NCBI GenBank assembly: GCA_944472135.2
Contig: OX235267.1
Location: forward strand, 42,120,650 to 42,184,649
Reading direction: 5' to 3'
DNA: 64,000 nt
Source: Trichobilharzia regenti
Taxonomy: Eukaryota > Platyhelminthes > Trematoda > Strigeidida > Schistosomatidae
Part shown: in pieces, positions 52,980 through 63,399 of the stretch
Numbering within the stretch: the first letter of the stretch is position 1
Layout: every line of letters starts with the position of its first letter
Made by a program: the position numbers and the translations under genes
The notes under the pieces: model-generated
Database searches by the model: none
What the model saw: the letters and a program-made list of their open reading frames with translations, nothing else
Told to the model about the DNA's origin: nothing

Positions 52980-53584
52980 TGTGAATCAGAAGCTTGTAAA
53001 CATTTTAGATACACGCAAGAGTAGATAATACCATTGAAGGTAATATATGAATCAATTAAAACAAGACAGACGAGAGAAAATACATGCAATAGACAGATGG
53101 AAGTTTGTGGTAGGCAAAGTCTTAATCAGACCGCCAAGAATCTTATTTGTAATACATTATAAATGTATATATATGGTTTTGTTCCACTCAGCTGGAAAAT
53201 ATAATCATTAGTTTTTCTCCATATTACATGGACCCAAGTAGCGTTCTTAAATGCAAATCATGACATTTTCTTTGCTATTTGACATCTAATTTTACAAGTC
53301 TACATTTCAGGTCGTGTGACTTCATTCGCATTTGCTTAATATAAAAGTGAATTATTAGTTTATGTCTGAATAAATATTTTTGTAGGTAGAAAAGGTAAGC
53401 ATAACTGCCTAATCACATGCATTTCCCTCTTAATTTTCCTCTGCACCAAGAATGATTGATTGATATTAATTATCCAGTTTCTGAGTGATTCCTATTCAAT
53501 TTATCGTTGATATTTCTCCGTTTCGCACTTCTTATATTTAATCTTCAGTTACCTAGTAGTGAGCAGTTTGCTAAACGCTGACAC
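52980..53584. other. no feature recognised
   Basis: AT-rich; would be intron if the exon at 52657-52978 is real. No upstream exon recognised. Confidence 0.4.
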
Positions 53585-54020
53585 ATCCATAAGTAAGTTC
53601 ACTACATAGTGCGACCACTGGCCAATGTCTTCGTTGAGTATTTCTCATCACCCTCAACCTGCTGCACTATATTGGTCACGGCTTCCCACTAGAATCCCAG
53701 GTAACTATCAATCTGAACAGGGCCAGTCGCTAGTGAGCATCTCAGTCATGAGCTGACATCAGTTAGAGAACCAGTGGAAAGTACTTGAAAGCTGTATCGG
53801 CAGCTTAGTTAGGACTCTTCAGCAGTACTCATCCACAGCCATGGTTTGAACTCAGGACCTTCTGGTTACAAGTCAAGGTAGCTCGTAGAGCATTAAGCCA
53901 CTGAGACCCGGTTCAATGGCCCATGAATTCCAACTTTTTCAGAGGTTCTCTAACCGATGTCAGTTCATGAAGAAATCCTATAACCAATCAATCAAATCTC
54001 TACAAACCCGCACTTGAACA
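53585..54020 (-). mobile_element. Sm-alpha-like SINE (family A), composite of three pieces
   Basis: 53585-53735 is a minus-strand 5' body fragment. 53740-53935 is a minus-strand copy with tail block GACATCAGTTAGAGAACCAG and a ribozyme segment (53785-53835) that keeps CUGAAGA and helix I GUACUG/CAAGUAC in part but has GAUA for GAAA; its tRNA-like head lies to 53920. 53945-54020 is a plus-strand tail (GAGGTTCTCTAACCGATGTC...CACTTGAAC). Confidence 0.7.
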
Positions 54021-54309
54021 TTCATAAGTGTGTAAAGTGCTGTAGTAAGTCTAAAACCATGGAATTAGTATTAAAATACACTTTTCAGATTGTTCATAAC
54101 TCAGATAAGAATCTTACTAGTGTCCACTGTGTTTCTGTTTGCCTGAGAAAGCAAGTTATTATCTTGTGTTTGAATGTATGCACTACTCTAAGAAGTTATT
54201 TGATTTGATTCATTTTCCTGTGACAATGTTGTTTCCAAAGATCCAATCGATGATAGATGATTTCTTTTAAAAACTACAGATATCTTATTGCTATAATTGT
54301 GACGACCAA

Positions 54310-54800
54310 AAATGACGTGTTGTGGTCTAAACACAGGAGGGGGATTTCTACGTTCTACTGTTGAGCTAACCAGAACTTCATTGAGTTAAACCCAGTAAAA
54401 AATATCCAGACGATAGTAAACAGATAGTTACTTCTCATAACATTTGCAGTACTATTAAACAATACGAGCATATCAAACTGTTAAAATCAACTCAATAATT
54501 CCGTTAGCCAGCTATACAGATCCAGTTACTACTCAGTTAGAAATTAAGTACTACACAACAAAATAGATTAATGGTAATCAACTGTAAGAGGTACCTGAGA
54601 ATGAAGTAGGATACTCCTAACGAGGCGGGACCAAAACCCTGTCAGCGAAAATCGCACACCAAACACTTCCCACAGACACTCAAATGTTAAAATATCCTTG
54701 GCATACTCAAACAAAACGGAACATCATAAATTTCACCACACGAACGCAAAAAAGAAACATTAAAATCAGAGATTGAATTGGAACAAGGAAAAATAAATAC
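54310..54800 (+). repeat. dispersed repeat F
   Basis: Aligned with 35950-36480 in the same order (see there). Contains CACTCAAATG and CATACTCAAACAAAACGG. No coding frame. Its downstream edge meets a SINE. Confidence 0.4.
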
Positions 54801-54814
54801 GAATTTATTTACAG

Positions 54815-55170
54815 GGTTTCATCATGAGCTGATGTCGGTTGGAGAACCATTGGAAACCAACAGAAGGTACTAGACAGCCAGCCGCTTTGTCCTAGTTTGA
54901 GAATCTTCGGCAGTACAAACCCACCGCTAGGGTTCAAACCCAGGATCTTCTGGTCACAAGGCGAGCTATCCCGTTGACCATTTAGCCAGTGAGACCCAGT
55001 TTATTGTCCCATGAATTCCAGCTTCTGCCAATTCATGACATAGCACGACCGCTAGCTAATTTCTTCGGAGGTTGTTTGTCCCCACAAGCAACCTGCTGCA
55101 CCCTACTGGTCACGGCTTCCCACTAGAACCCGAGGTAACTACTTACCTAAATACAGCTAGTCACTAGTGA
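54815..55170 (-). mobile_element. Sm-alpha-like SINE (family A), left of a head-to-head pair
   Basis: Minus orientation, nearly full length. The tail begins GGGTTTCATCATGAGCTGAT (54819), a ribozyme segment (54868-54930) with CCGAAGA and AAAG in place of the core elements, a head with GGGTTCAAACCC-type B box (54930-55000), and the 5' body to about 55170. Confidence 0.8.
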
Positions 55171-55370
55171 GCATCTCATTGATTTTTAGACATTGCTTAG
55201 TGGTTGTGCTATGTCGTGAATTGGGAGAAAATAGAATTCACGGCCTCGCCAGTGAATCACGTCCCAGTGGCTTAATTGTCTACGAGTTAGCTCGCCCTGT
55301 AGCCAAAATCTCCTGGATTATAAACTCTGAGGTGGAAGGGTACGGATGAAGAGTCCCTACATTCATACTA
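55171..55370 (+). mobile_element. Sm-alpha-like SINE (family A), right of a head-to-head pair, truncated
   Basis: Plus orientation. TGTGCTATGTCGTGAATTGG (55205 region), the head GTCCCAGTGGCTTAATTGTC (55260-55279) and an eroded B box. It breaks off inside the ribozyme segment (GAUGAAGAGUCCCUAC, 55345-55361). Confidence 0.65.
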
Positions 55371-56294
55371 CAAGTTAAAGCCAAAGGGTTGGCTAACATG
55401 GGCTAAATATAATGCCACATTATAGGATTCTGGAACTTTTGCTAGGCAAGAATACGAAAACTATCCTGCTGAACACACACACGTAAATATTAATGTTTTT
55501 CGAGGATGAGATGTACTGCGTGGATACTAGATCTTATAAAAATAAAATAATGCATCACAAACAACAAGTGGGATCAACTCTGAATGAAATGAAATAAATA
55601 ACTCAAACCTACTGACTGCTACTAATAAATAAAATGACACCAAAACGTCAAATGTCAACTTTAATTTTTGCTGTTAAACAACTTATCTGGGGCACAATGT
55701 AACTTTACTTTTCATTTTTTTTTCTGTGAAAGTGTTTATTCAGTGTACAGTGATATATTGTTCTATGTCAACAACTAAACTTTTATTGTAAACAAATAAG
55801 AGCTGAATAAACTATTCAGCTTTTAGTTTCGTATATTTCTCTGATAGTATGTATGAATTCTCACCTAGGATATTAATTAGTTTGTTCAAATGGTGTGTCA
55901 ACAAAGTTTAGTTTCATTTATTTGATGAAAATCACTTTTGTTGATTTTGAAGACTCTTCATTCTCAAAAGATAGAATCTTCTATACAATTAAATATCTTT
56001 TAATCTAACTTTTATAGAGAAGGGAAACATTAAATGTATTTTATGAACAGTAGCAGAGAAAAATATGCAGAAAGTGATATGAGTAAAGGCAATCCGTTAC
56101 ACTGATAACCTCTTTCAGCGTCAAATTTTAAAATTCTTCAGGTTCATTATTAAAACTAAATACTTGTTATCTACCAATAAAATATCCTGCTATGCTGCCA
56201 ATGACTTCCAAACTATTAAGAAACAGCTGTTCATAACTACATAGTGACCAGTGGGTTTCATCATATCGGACGTGAGGAAAATTAATCTCTGATG
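55371..56294. other. no feature recognised
   Basis: AT-rich; no long open frame, no match to the window's repeats. Confidence 0.5.
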
Positions 56295-56560
56295 ACATTG
56301 GCTGGTTGTCGCACTTAAATCATAAAATGATAGGAGCTAGAATTCATTGGTTGGCCATTGAGTCGGTCTCCACTGGATGAATGGCGTACGAGCTTGTCTT
56401 GTAACTCGAAGTGCATGGGTTGAAACTCTGGTGGGTGCTTACTGCCGATAAGACCACAATACACAGACGATACAGCTATACAGCACTGTCTGGTATTCAG
56501 TGGTTTCCTTACTAATACCAATGCATTATCAAGCTTGAAGGACAAATCAAATCCCTACAA
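56295..56560 (+). mobile_element. Sm-alpha-like SINE (family A), diverged
   Basis: Plus orientation. TTGGCTGGTTGTCGCACTTA (56299), the head GTCTCCACTGGATGAATGGC (56366 region), the ribozyme segment (56437-56490) strongly eroded, and the tail CAGTGGTTTCCTTACTAATA (56499-56518). Confidence 0.65.
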
Positions 56561-56989
56561 ACTAAATGCATAAATTATGGTTATATGGTTTATAAGCTCC
56601 GTGGTATAAACGCAAAGCTTTTCTTCAGACATATTAACAAAAGCTATAAACATACAACTTATTATCTGATCTATTATTTGAATAAATCACCTAATTGTGG
56701 AAACTACTCACCAGGGTATTAGAGAGCAAATCACAAGAAACTAAGAAAAAGATAACTTTCTTTTCAGAGATTTCATCTTAAAGATCATCTGTAAAATCAC
56801 ATTTGTGTACATATGTTTACATTAGGTAAAATTATTCATTAATTAATAAATCATTTAATAACGAATGAGATTAAAGGGCATATTAATTTTCAACTTTAAA
56901 TTAAAATCTGAAGGTGCGAATATATTTATTACAAGGGGTTTGAAACACAGTTATATAAGAATTTCTATAGTTTGGTTTGTAAGGATTAG
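56561..56989. other. no feature recognised
   Basis: AT-rich; no motif. Confidence 0.45.
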
Positions 56990-57205
56990 TTATGTTTTAC
57001 GAGTTGATCACGGATTGATATCAGTTAGAGAACCATTGAAAACCAGGGAGTACTGGACAGCTGCTGTTTCATCCTAGTTTTGGGAATCATCGGCAGTACG
57101 CACCCACTGGGTTTCGAACCCAGGACCTTCCGGTTACAAGGCAAGCTCGTATACCATTCAGCCACTGGAACCCGATTCAATGGCTCGTGAATTCTAACTC
57201 CTTAC
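56990..57205 (-). mobile_element. Sm-alpha-like SINE (family A), left arm of a hairpin
   Basis: Minus orientation. The tail begins GAGTTGATCACGGATTGATA (57001), then ATCAGTTAGAGAACCATTGA, the ribozyme segment 57047-57100, the head 57100-57180 with GGGTTTCGAACCC as B box. The plus copy at 57355-57580 is nearly identical. The core reads CCGAUGA and so has the U of CUGAUGA mutated. Confidence 0.85.
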
Positions 57206-57354
57206 AAACCAAACTATAGAAAGTTAATCTGATGCTCGCTAGTGACTTGCTACAGGTTGGAGTTTCCTGAGTTCTAGTGAGAAGTCGTGACCAGTGAGGT
57301 CCAATTAGATGTCACGTGTGTGGATGGATGTCCCACCAACGACAATGGTTGGGG

Positions 57355-57580
57355 TCGTGCTAAATCACGAATTGGTAGAAGTTAGAATTCACGAGCCACT
57401 GAATCGGGTTCCAGTGGCTGAATGGTATACGAGCTTGCCTTGTAACCGGAAGGTCCTGGGTTCGAAACCCAGTGGGTGCGTACTGCCGATGATTCCCAAA
57501 CTAGGATGAAACAGCAGCTGTCCAGTACTCCCTGGTTTTCAATGGTTCTCTAACTGATATCAATCCGTGATCAACTCGTA
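57355..57580 (+). mobile_element. Sm-alpha-like SINE (family A), right arm of a hairpin
   Basis: Plus orientation: TAGAATTCACGAGCCACTGA (57383 region), head GGTTCCAGTGGCTGAATGGT (57407-57426), B box GGGTTCGAAACCC (57459-57471), ribozyme segment 57480-57528 with CCGAUGA, GAAA and CUGUC-CAGUAC, tail to about 57580. Helix I GUACUG/CAGUAC is intact but the core U is lost, as in its twin. Confidence 0.85.
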
Positions 57581-57599
57581 AAATATATAAGAATTGGAA

Positions 57600-59135
57600 A
57601 ATAGCGGACCCAGAGACGACAGTAAATATGCTTACTCTATTATTGCACAAGGTCTGGAAGGAGGTAAAAGTGCCTACTGACTGGAGGAAAGGTTACCTCG
57701 TGAAACTAACAGAGAAGAACGACTCGGGCCTCACTCTGCAAGAACTGGCGAGGAATCATGCTCCAGTCGACGCCAAGTAAAATCCTGAGTCGCATCATCC
57801 TCGAGAGGATAAAGGACGCACTGGATGCAGAACAAGCTGGATTCAGGAAAGGCAGGCATATCATGTTCTGACCAAATTGCATCTCTACGCATCATCATCG
57901 AACAAAGCATGCAATGGCGATCTTAACTGTACCACAACTTTATAGACTTTGAGAAGGCCTTTAACAGCGTTGATCGTGAAGTAATTTGGAAATTACTCGA
58001 GGACAACGGCGTGCCCCAAATATTCATCAACCTTATTCAACAGCTGTACGATAACGGCCCATGTCAAGTGATCCACAATGGAAAACTCAGTTAGGCGTTT
58101 GAAGTAAACACAGGAGTCAGACAAGGGTGCTGGCTTATTATCCCCAATGATATTCCTAATTGTGGTGGACTGACTGGATTATGCGTCAGACAGTGGGAAA
58201 CAAGAGACGAGACAGGGATATCTTGGACCAACGTGACGAAACTAGAAGACCTGGATTTCGCTCGTGGATGATTTATGTTTGATGTCACTGTCACAAAATC
58301 GAAGACTTACAAGCAAAAACCGACAAACTGGTCGAAGAAGCAGGCGGCGAAGACAGGACTCCGAGTGAAGATAGACTAGACGGATTTTATGAAAATAACC
58401 AACCAACCAGCAAAAACAACAACAGCAGCAACATCCAGCGTCAATCACCATCAACGGCAGGGATTTAAATGAGGTCACTTCATTCACTTATCTAGGGAGC
58501 ATTGTCTCAACTACAGGCAGTCGGAACGGACGAGGAGGATGTCAAATCGAGAATCGGGAAAGGAAACGAGAAACACATTCATCAACCTGAAACCAATCTG
58601 GAAATCTTCGTCACTCAGAATCACCAACAAAATTCGGATTTTCAATACAAACGTCAAGTCAGTCAGTTCTTCTATACGGATCAGAAACTTGGAGGGCGGG
58701 TCACGAAGAATATTTTTAACAGCCCGTTGCAGACATTTATCAACAACTGTCTTCGCTGGCTCTATACTGAAGATCAGACGTCTGGGCCGGAAGGAATCGC
58801 CAACAAGAAACTATGGGAACAAACAAAACAAGAACCAGTCACTCGCTCAACAAATATGCAAGAGAAAGTGGAGATGGACTGGACACTCGCGGCTGAGGAG
58901 GCCGCTGGGTGACATCGCTTGTCAGGCCACTGCTCGAGTGGAACCTTAAAGGGAAGCGGCGAGTGGGACGTCAGTGCAAGGGTGACATGGAGGAGATCGT
59001 GTGAACGGGAGTTGAAAGAGTATGGACTAACATGGATGCAAGTGAAAAGTACGGCAAAAGACAGAAGTAAGTGGAGACGTGTAGTTGAAGCCGCATGTTT
59101 CACTAGGAACTCAAGGGAACAATAATAATAGTAAC
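57600..59135 (+). pseudogene. RTE-like LINE (subfamily 1), RT to 3' end
   Basis: It starts in the RT N-terminal region: LLLHKVWKEVKVPTDWRKGY and LVKLTEKNDSGL (about 57640-57730), LSRIILERIKDALDAEQAGF (about 57785-57845), SCSDQIASLRIIIEQSMQW-type blocks, and NFIDFEKAFNSVDREVIWKL (about 57940-57995). ESGVRQGCWL-type sequence follows (58110-58135). The catalytic block at 58250-58275 reads DFARG followed by a stop, so it is destroyed. The thumb and C-terminal blocks (TDEEDVKSRIGKGNEK at 58530 on, KLWEQTKQEPVTR at 58803-58845, REL KEYGLTWMQVK) run in several frames to TTGAAGCCGCATGTTTCACT (59081-59100) and an AATAATAATA tail. Confidence 0.85.
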
Positions 59136-59199
59136 TGTGGATAAAAAACAAAAACGAAAGGACTGAGAAAACAAGACACGAAAGCTTAGAAATCAAACC

Positions 59200-59760
59200 A
59201 AACTAATCCATCATAAATGTAGAGGTTGAATTTGTTTCGTTTGAACTCACAATAAGTTGACTATCCGATGCATACTGTGAGTACTCCTTTAGTACAACGA
59301 AGTTGGAAGCGCACTGCCTTATGGAAGATTTTTGTCCACTCTGTGAATGACTCTGAGTCGTTGATATGGTGTTACAGATGTTGGTGAGATGTTCAATTTC
59401 GCGCTTCTGAATGAGCCAGTCCCACGTCTTTGCAACCATTCTGGGTAATTTTCTCTTGCACATTTTGAAATGATGCACACAGAACAACCTAAGTACCTAG
59501 TCTTCCAGGCTCAGATGAATTGATATATGCACATATGAGTAGTTATATGCGGGAATTTCTCCTTCGTCATGCTTAGTAGCAGAGGGCGAACAGGGAATAT
59601 CATTCATAGTGTTGCTGCATCAAGGATCTTCCTTAGAGGACTGGAGATTCACCCATCTTTAGGATATCTACCACTTCGTCTCTCCTGAAGTTAGAAGTCA
59701 ATTTATTAGTGAAGTGCATTCTCCCCCTTCTGGTCTTGGTTTCATGTTCGTCTCCATCAA
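59200..59760 (-). pseudogene. Penelope-like element, GIY-YIG domain
   Basis: In the minus-strand frames around 59340-59500 one can read KCARENYPEWLQRRGTGSFR (E-N-Y-P-x-W-L, as in 34808-35200: E-L-Y-P-A-W-L) and HRVDKNLPYGSALPTSLY (as in that copy's NLPKAVCFRL). The frame 59203-59487 is open for 94 codons but is not the PLE frame. The region up to about 59760 likely covers the start of the domain (V-Y-F-x-C-x-C-G not clearly readable). Eroded. Confidence 0.5.
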
Positions 59761-60094
59761 ACGTGCTGGGTTAGCATTTTGATCCGCGACATTTTTGAGG
59801 AAGTAGAACTCTTATCATCTTTTGGAATTAAATTATAATCGCATGTATGTTAACTTATGTATTTAATGAGGTTGTACATCTTTTGAGTAGTAAATCTTCT
59901 GAAGATATCTAAATTCGTAAGCTTATTTTCCTGTCATTACACAGGGTTTGAATAGTCTGTAAAACTTATTGAATGTGTATCTACTCACCCTGTAATGAGA
60001 ATAATATATACATTTAGTTACAGGTTGTAATAACCGAAATCGTTCTTTGGTTCAACTCGTAGGATATCCTGTGTGTATTCATCTACTTCTTCTT
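59761..60094. other. no feature recognised
   Basis: AT-rich; may include weak remains of the adjacent PLE. Confidence 0.4.
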
Positions 60095-60445
60095 TGGTGT
60101 GATTGTATTCTCTGAGTTGGTTGATTTCATTGCAAGACTTTCATTGTCCTTATTGATAACATCCTCAGCTCAGGTCTTAATAAACTTGTTTGAACTCTGC
60201 ATGATTGAAAGAATTGTATCCCTTAATAACGGTTTTCGTGATTGGCTGCTATTTGACATCTTTATTGATCCTTTTTATTGACTTGGAGTATGAACTTTCT
60301 TGTCATTTGAGGCTTCTTCTCTGTTAGTTTGTAAATTTGGCGCATAATAATGTATTTGTAAATCGCTGATTCATCTGGATACTAAGCTTCTGAAAATTTC
60401 TTGGCATTTTTGGTGTTTAAAATCTCTACATTTTCCAAATCAAAT
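60095..60445 (-). mobile_element. foldback repeat family D, one-armed diverged copy D4
   Basis: TTCTCTGAGTTGGTTGATTT (60108-60127) opens the unit, then the hammerhead-like core on the minus strand. Sequence matching the spacer of D1 follows at 60310-60400: TCTGTTAGTTTGTAAATTT and GATTCATCTGGATACTAAGC align with GTTTATAAATTTTG and GATTCAGTGGAATGCCAAGC at 5530-5595. The second arm is absent, so the copy is truncated or predates the inverted form. Confidence 0.55.
60131..60174 (-). ncRNA. hammerhead-like motif, D4 (degenerate)
   Basis: Minus strand: CUGAGGA, UGUUAUC/GGACAAU weak stem, GAAA, GUCU, UGCAA. Helix I is not supported (5' side GACCUGAG). Probably inactive. Confidence 0.2.
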
Positions 60446-60696
60446 AAGTGTCCATAATTGTCTAAATACACCGTTATGAGTAAAAACATATAGTGCGTTT
60501 TCACAGCTAATTTATATTCTTGGATCTAAAGTTGAAGGGTATGTCTGTGGTGAGAGCAGGTTGCTAGCCAAATTGGTAGACAATTATTTACGCCAATGTT
60601 CATGTCGCAAATATTGGTCGTGAGAAAATGTGTTGTCTTCTGTTGCTGTTGGGTCTTTTGGTCAGCACAATACTGAATGGAGTGATTGTGTTGGCT
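60446..60696. other. no feature recognised
   Basis: No motif; short region between a D-family copy and a SINE. Confidence 0.4.
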
Positions 60697-60890
60697 CGTG
60701 TGCGTCGGTGGCACAGTGGTGAGGACTTTCGTCGACCATGCGCATGGTCCGAGGTTCGACTCCCTGCCGACGCACACCTGATATCTATGGTCGGCCTTCT
60801 AAATTTGGGCTACCGATTTACATGCTGAAAGTTCCAAACTTGTACCAAAAATACAGTGTGGAATCAAGCTGTAATCAAAAATAAAATAAA
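60697..60890 (+). mobile_element. tRNA-headed SINE family B, full length
   Basis: TGTGCGTCGGTGGCACAGTG (60698-60717), B box GAGGTTCGACTCC (60749-60761), CCGACGCACACC, CTGATATCTATGG, tail CTGAAAGTTCCAAACTTGTA (60824-60843), CAGTGTGGAATCAAGCTG and an A-rich end. The first and last bases of the tRNA-like head (TGCGTCGG and CCGACGCA) pair as an acceptor-like stem. Confidence 0.9.
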
Positions 60891-61475
60891 GTCTATCCTT
60901 AGAGGTTTAGATAGGCATAGAACACAAGCCGCAAACTTAATCCTACTCTTTGCCTGAACTAATTTCGTCCTTAACTCCAATATCTTACTAATTAGATAGA
61001 CATAACCTGAACCTTTCCCAAGCCTCAACCTAATCTTAATATCTTTTTACCCTAACCTAAAAATAAGCAGATATCTTATTTAATATCATTATACGTCATA
61101 CAGAAACTTTCTTCATGATTATAACGTTATTGATCTGGTGTCTTTTACCTACCCTCACTCAGCATTCTAAGCTCACTGATGCGTACCCGATTGTTGGTTG
61201 TCTAAAGCTGAAGCTGGCCTAAACCTGAGCTACACCAGATGAATTTGAGCCAATATAAGTCTGAGAAGTCCAGATCAGCCTAAATTCGGAATAAAAACTA
61301 CATTATTTATTAATTATTGCTATTGACATCGGAAAATAACAGATTCCCAAATATCCACTATGAGATATTTTATCATAAATACGACAAATATGACCTCCTT
61401 ATGATGTCATTTAAATGAAAACCAGTCATTCTGACATCAGCGACATTCCTTAATTCCTTTTTTAAATTAGGAAAC
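60891..61475. other. no feature recognised
   Basis: No coding motif. Several CCTAAC/CCTGAAC-like words at 60940-61070 are irregular and not a telomere repeat. Confidence 0.5.
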
Positions 61476-61742
61476 TTGCAAGTTTTTCAAGTATTGGTTT
61501 TGTAGAAATTTTGTTAGACTGGACGAAGAATTTCATCATGAGCTGACATCAGTTAGAGAACCACTGGAAAGCCAGCAAGGAGTACTGGATTACCGTTTCG
61601 TCAATTTGGGACTCTCCATTAGTACATACCCACCACCAGGGTTCGAACTCATGACCTTAAAGGTTACAAGGCTGGCTAGCTCGTCGACCATTAATCCACT
61701 GGAACCCGATCCAATGTCCCATGAATTCTAACTTCTAGTAAG
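61476..61742 (-). mobile_element. Sm-alpha-like SINE (family A)
   Basis: Minus orientation: tail TTCAAGTATTGGTTTTGTAG (61486-61505), AGCTGACATCAGTTAGAGAA (61540-61559), eroded ribozyme segment (61580-61635), head with GGGTTCGAACTC (61639-61650), body to about 61742. Confidence 0.8.
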
Positions 61743-62274
61743 TTATTTCTGTATTTAATTTTGAATATATATATATATATATTGCAATGTACTTTACAAT
61801 CTGATAACATTTGAAAACCATCACTCGAATTTGAGACAATAATGTTTTAAGACTTCAAATGTTGATGTAAACAGTTTCATATTCGAAATTTTTTGACAGA
61901 TAGTTAATTACATTAACCAAGCTAAAATATTTGTCTGCTTTATTCTGTCTTATAAACTCCCAAAAATTGAGTTTTGTATCGGTTACTTCATAAACAAAGT
62001 TTCAGTGGAAATTTATTTTTGATTTTTGGATGAACTGCAGTCTACTGTACAAGGAAAACAAAATGATACTGTTTATTCATCAGGGTCTAATTGATTCTAC
62101 GTTATACACTTCTCAGCGTTAACACACTTCCCTTCGTAAACTTAGCAGTCTAATAACTTATAATGCTGATGCGATACACTCTAGAGAAGAACAGTCTTGG
62201 TCTAATTAAATTAACATCATTCTTGTCAATGGTGGCATTTCTTAAAGAAAACAGTTTTGGTGGCGTCGAAAAAA
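61743..62274. other. no gene; (TA)n microsatellite
   Basis: (TA)n at about 61764-61782; otherwise AT-rich without motif. Confidence 0.5.
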
Positions 62275-63040
62275 CACCTTGCTGATGGTTATAGAAGGAG
62301 AGGAAAAGAACTAGATTTTGGATCTTCCCACTGGTATAAAGCAGTCTTTGCTTTCTCAGTTTGTCAATTCTTGTATTCTACCCATCCCCCATTACTGCTC
62401 CCCATTAATCTTTTCTGGACTACTTGAAGAAAGATTTTGCTGTGCTGAGAAGGGCACTAAAAGCCGTTAGTAGGGCAAGTGGGATATCGTTAAACCAACT
62501 ATTGTGGATAGACACATTATGTCATGTAAGAAACTAGTGAACACTATATTGTCAGACCCCGAGGATCCTCTCTATACGCAGCTGTCTCCTTGCATTTCAT
62601 CTGGTAGAACTAGAAGCAGCTATAGGAGGCTATATGCTAGGACTACCAAATAGAAAAACCCCACAATACCATATCTGGCACAGCTGTTATGTGATGAGAA
62701 ATCCGTTAGGTATGACACGATAAACTTACTGCGGCACTCTAACAAATAGTCCCATTAGTTTTTGTTTTCTTTTCGTTACTATTACACTGTTACTCTCATC
62801 CTCTATCACACACTTATTTTATATTTCATATCCTGGGGTACATTGCTTAAAATGTAAACGAAATGGTGTCCTTTATGTTTGTTTTTGTTTATCTTTTTTT
62901 TTAGTTGTTGCTTTTTGTTTTCAAAATCTTATTGAATTTATGAGGTAATTAGATGCAATATATTGTAATGCACGCTGAAAATTCCATACCTGTACCACAA
63001 ATACTGTTTGGAATAAAGCTATTATTATTATTATTAAAGA
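62275..63040 (+). pseudogene. CR1-like LINE, 3' part
   Basis: Frames read FWIFPLV and QSLLSQFVNSCILPIPHYCS (62320-62405), FSGLLEERFCCAEKG-like frameshifted sequence, KAVSRASGIS (62460-62490), then LSDPEDPLYTQLSPCISSGR and TRSSYRRLYARTTK (62545-62650), which ends in a TAG (62651) within the family's C-terminus. The 3' UTR ends with GATGCAATATATTGTAATGC, CTGAAAATTCCATACCTGTA (62976-62995) and (ATT)n at 63021-63038. Nearly identical over 62500-63040 to 45645-46210. Confidence 0.85.
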
Positions 63041-63142
63041 TCACGTCACGGAAAACGGATTAAAAATATATATCTGGACATCATAAAAGTATTGACTATA
63101 GCCCCCTTACCTTTCATGCTGTGAAATCATTATCGTTAGATT

Positions 63143-63345
63143 GTGTGCGTCGGTGGCACAGTGGTTAGGACTCTCGCCGACCATGCACATGGTCCGGGGT
63201 TCGAGCCCACGCCGACGCACACCTGATATCTATGGTCGGCCTGCGAACTTTAAGCTACCGATATCCACGCTGAAAATTCCACACTTGTCCCAAAAATACA
63301 GTGTGGAATCAAGCTGTGATCAAAAAATAAAAAAATAAATAAATA
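63143..63345 (+). mobile_element. tRNA-headed SINE family B, best copy
   Basis: TGTGCGTCGGTGGCACAGTG (63144-63163), GACCATGCACATGGTC (63179-63194, a near-perfect palindrome where an anticodon arm would be), B box GGGGTTCGAGCCC, GCCGACGCACACC, CTGATATCTATGG, tail CTGAAAATTCCACACTTGTC (63270-63289), A-rich end with (AAAT)n. A 65-codon open frame across it is not considered coding. Confidence 0.9.
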
Positions 63346-63399
63346 GAACAGCATTTAAACAAGCTAGGCTTAAGTATATGACGTTGTGCTGGACTGAAT

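Noticed and set aside
57477..57528. Active hammerheads in the 56990-57580 SINE pair
   Set aside because: Helix I and GAAA are intact, but the core reads CCGAUGA; the U of CUGANGA is essential, so these copies should not cleave.
60890..61080. Telomere-like repeats
   Set aside because: The CCTAAC-like words are irregular in spacing and sequence, and no (TTAGGG)n or (CCCTAA)n run exists.
63143..63225. A functional tRNA gene
   Set aside because: A and B boxes and an acceptor-like stem are present, but the anticodon arm is a palindrome with no seven-base loop and the sequence continues into SINE body and tail.
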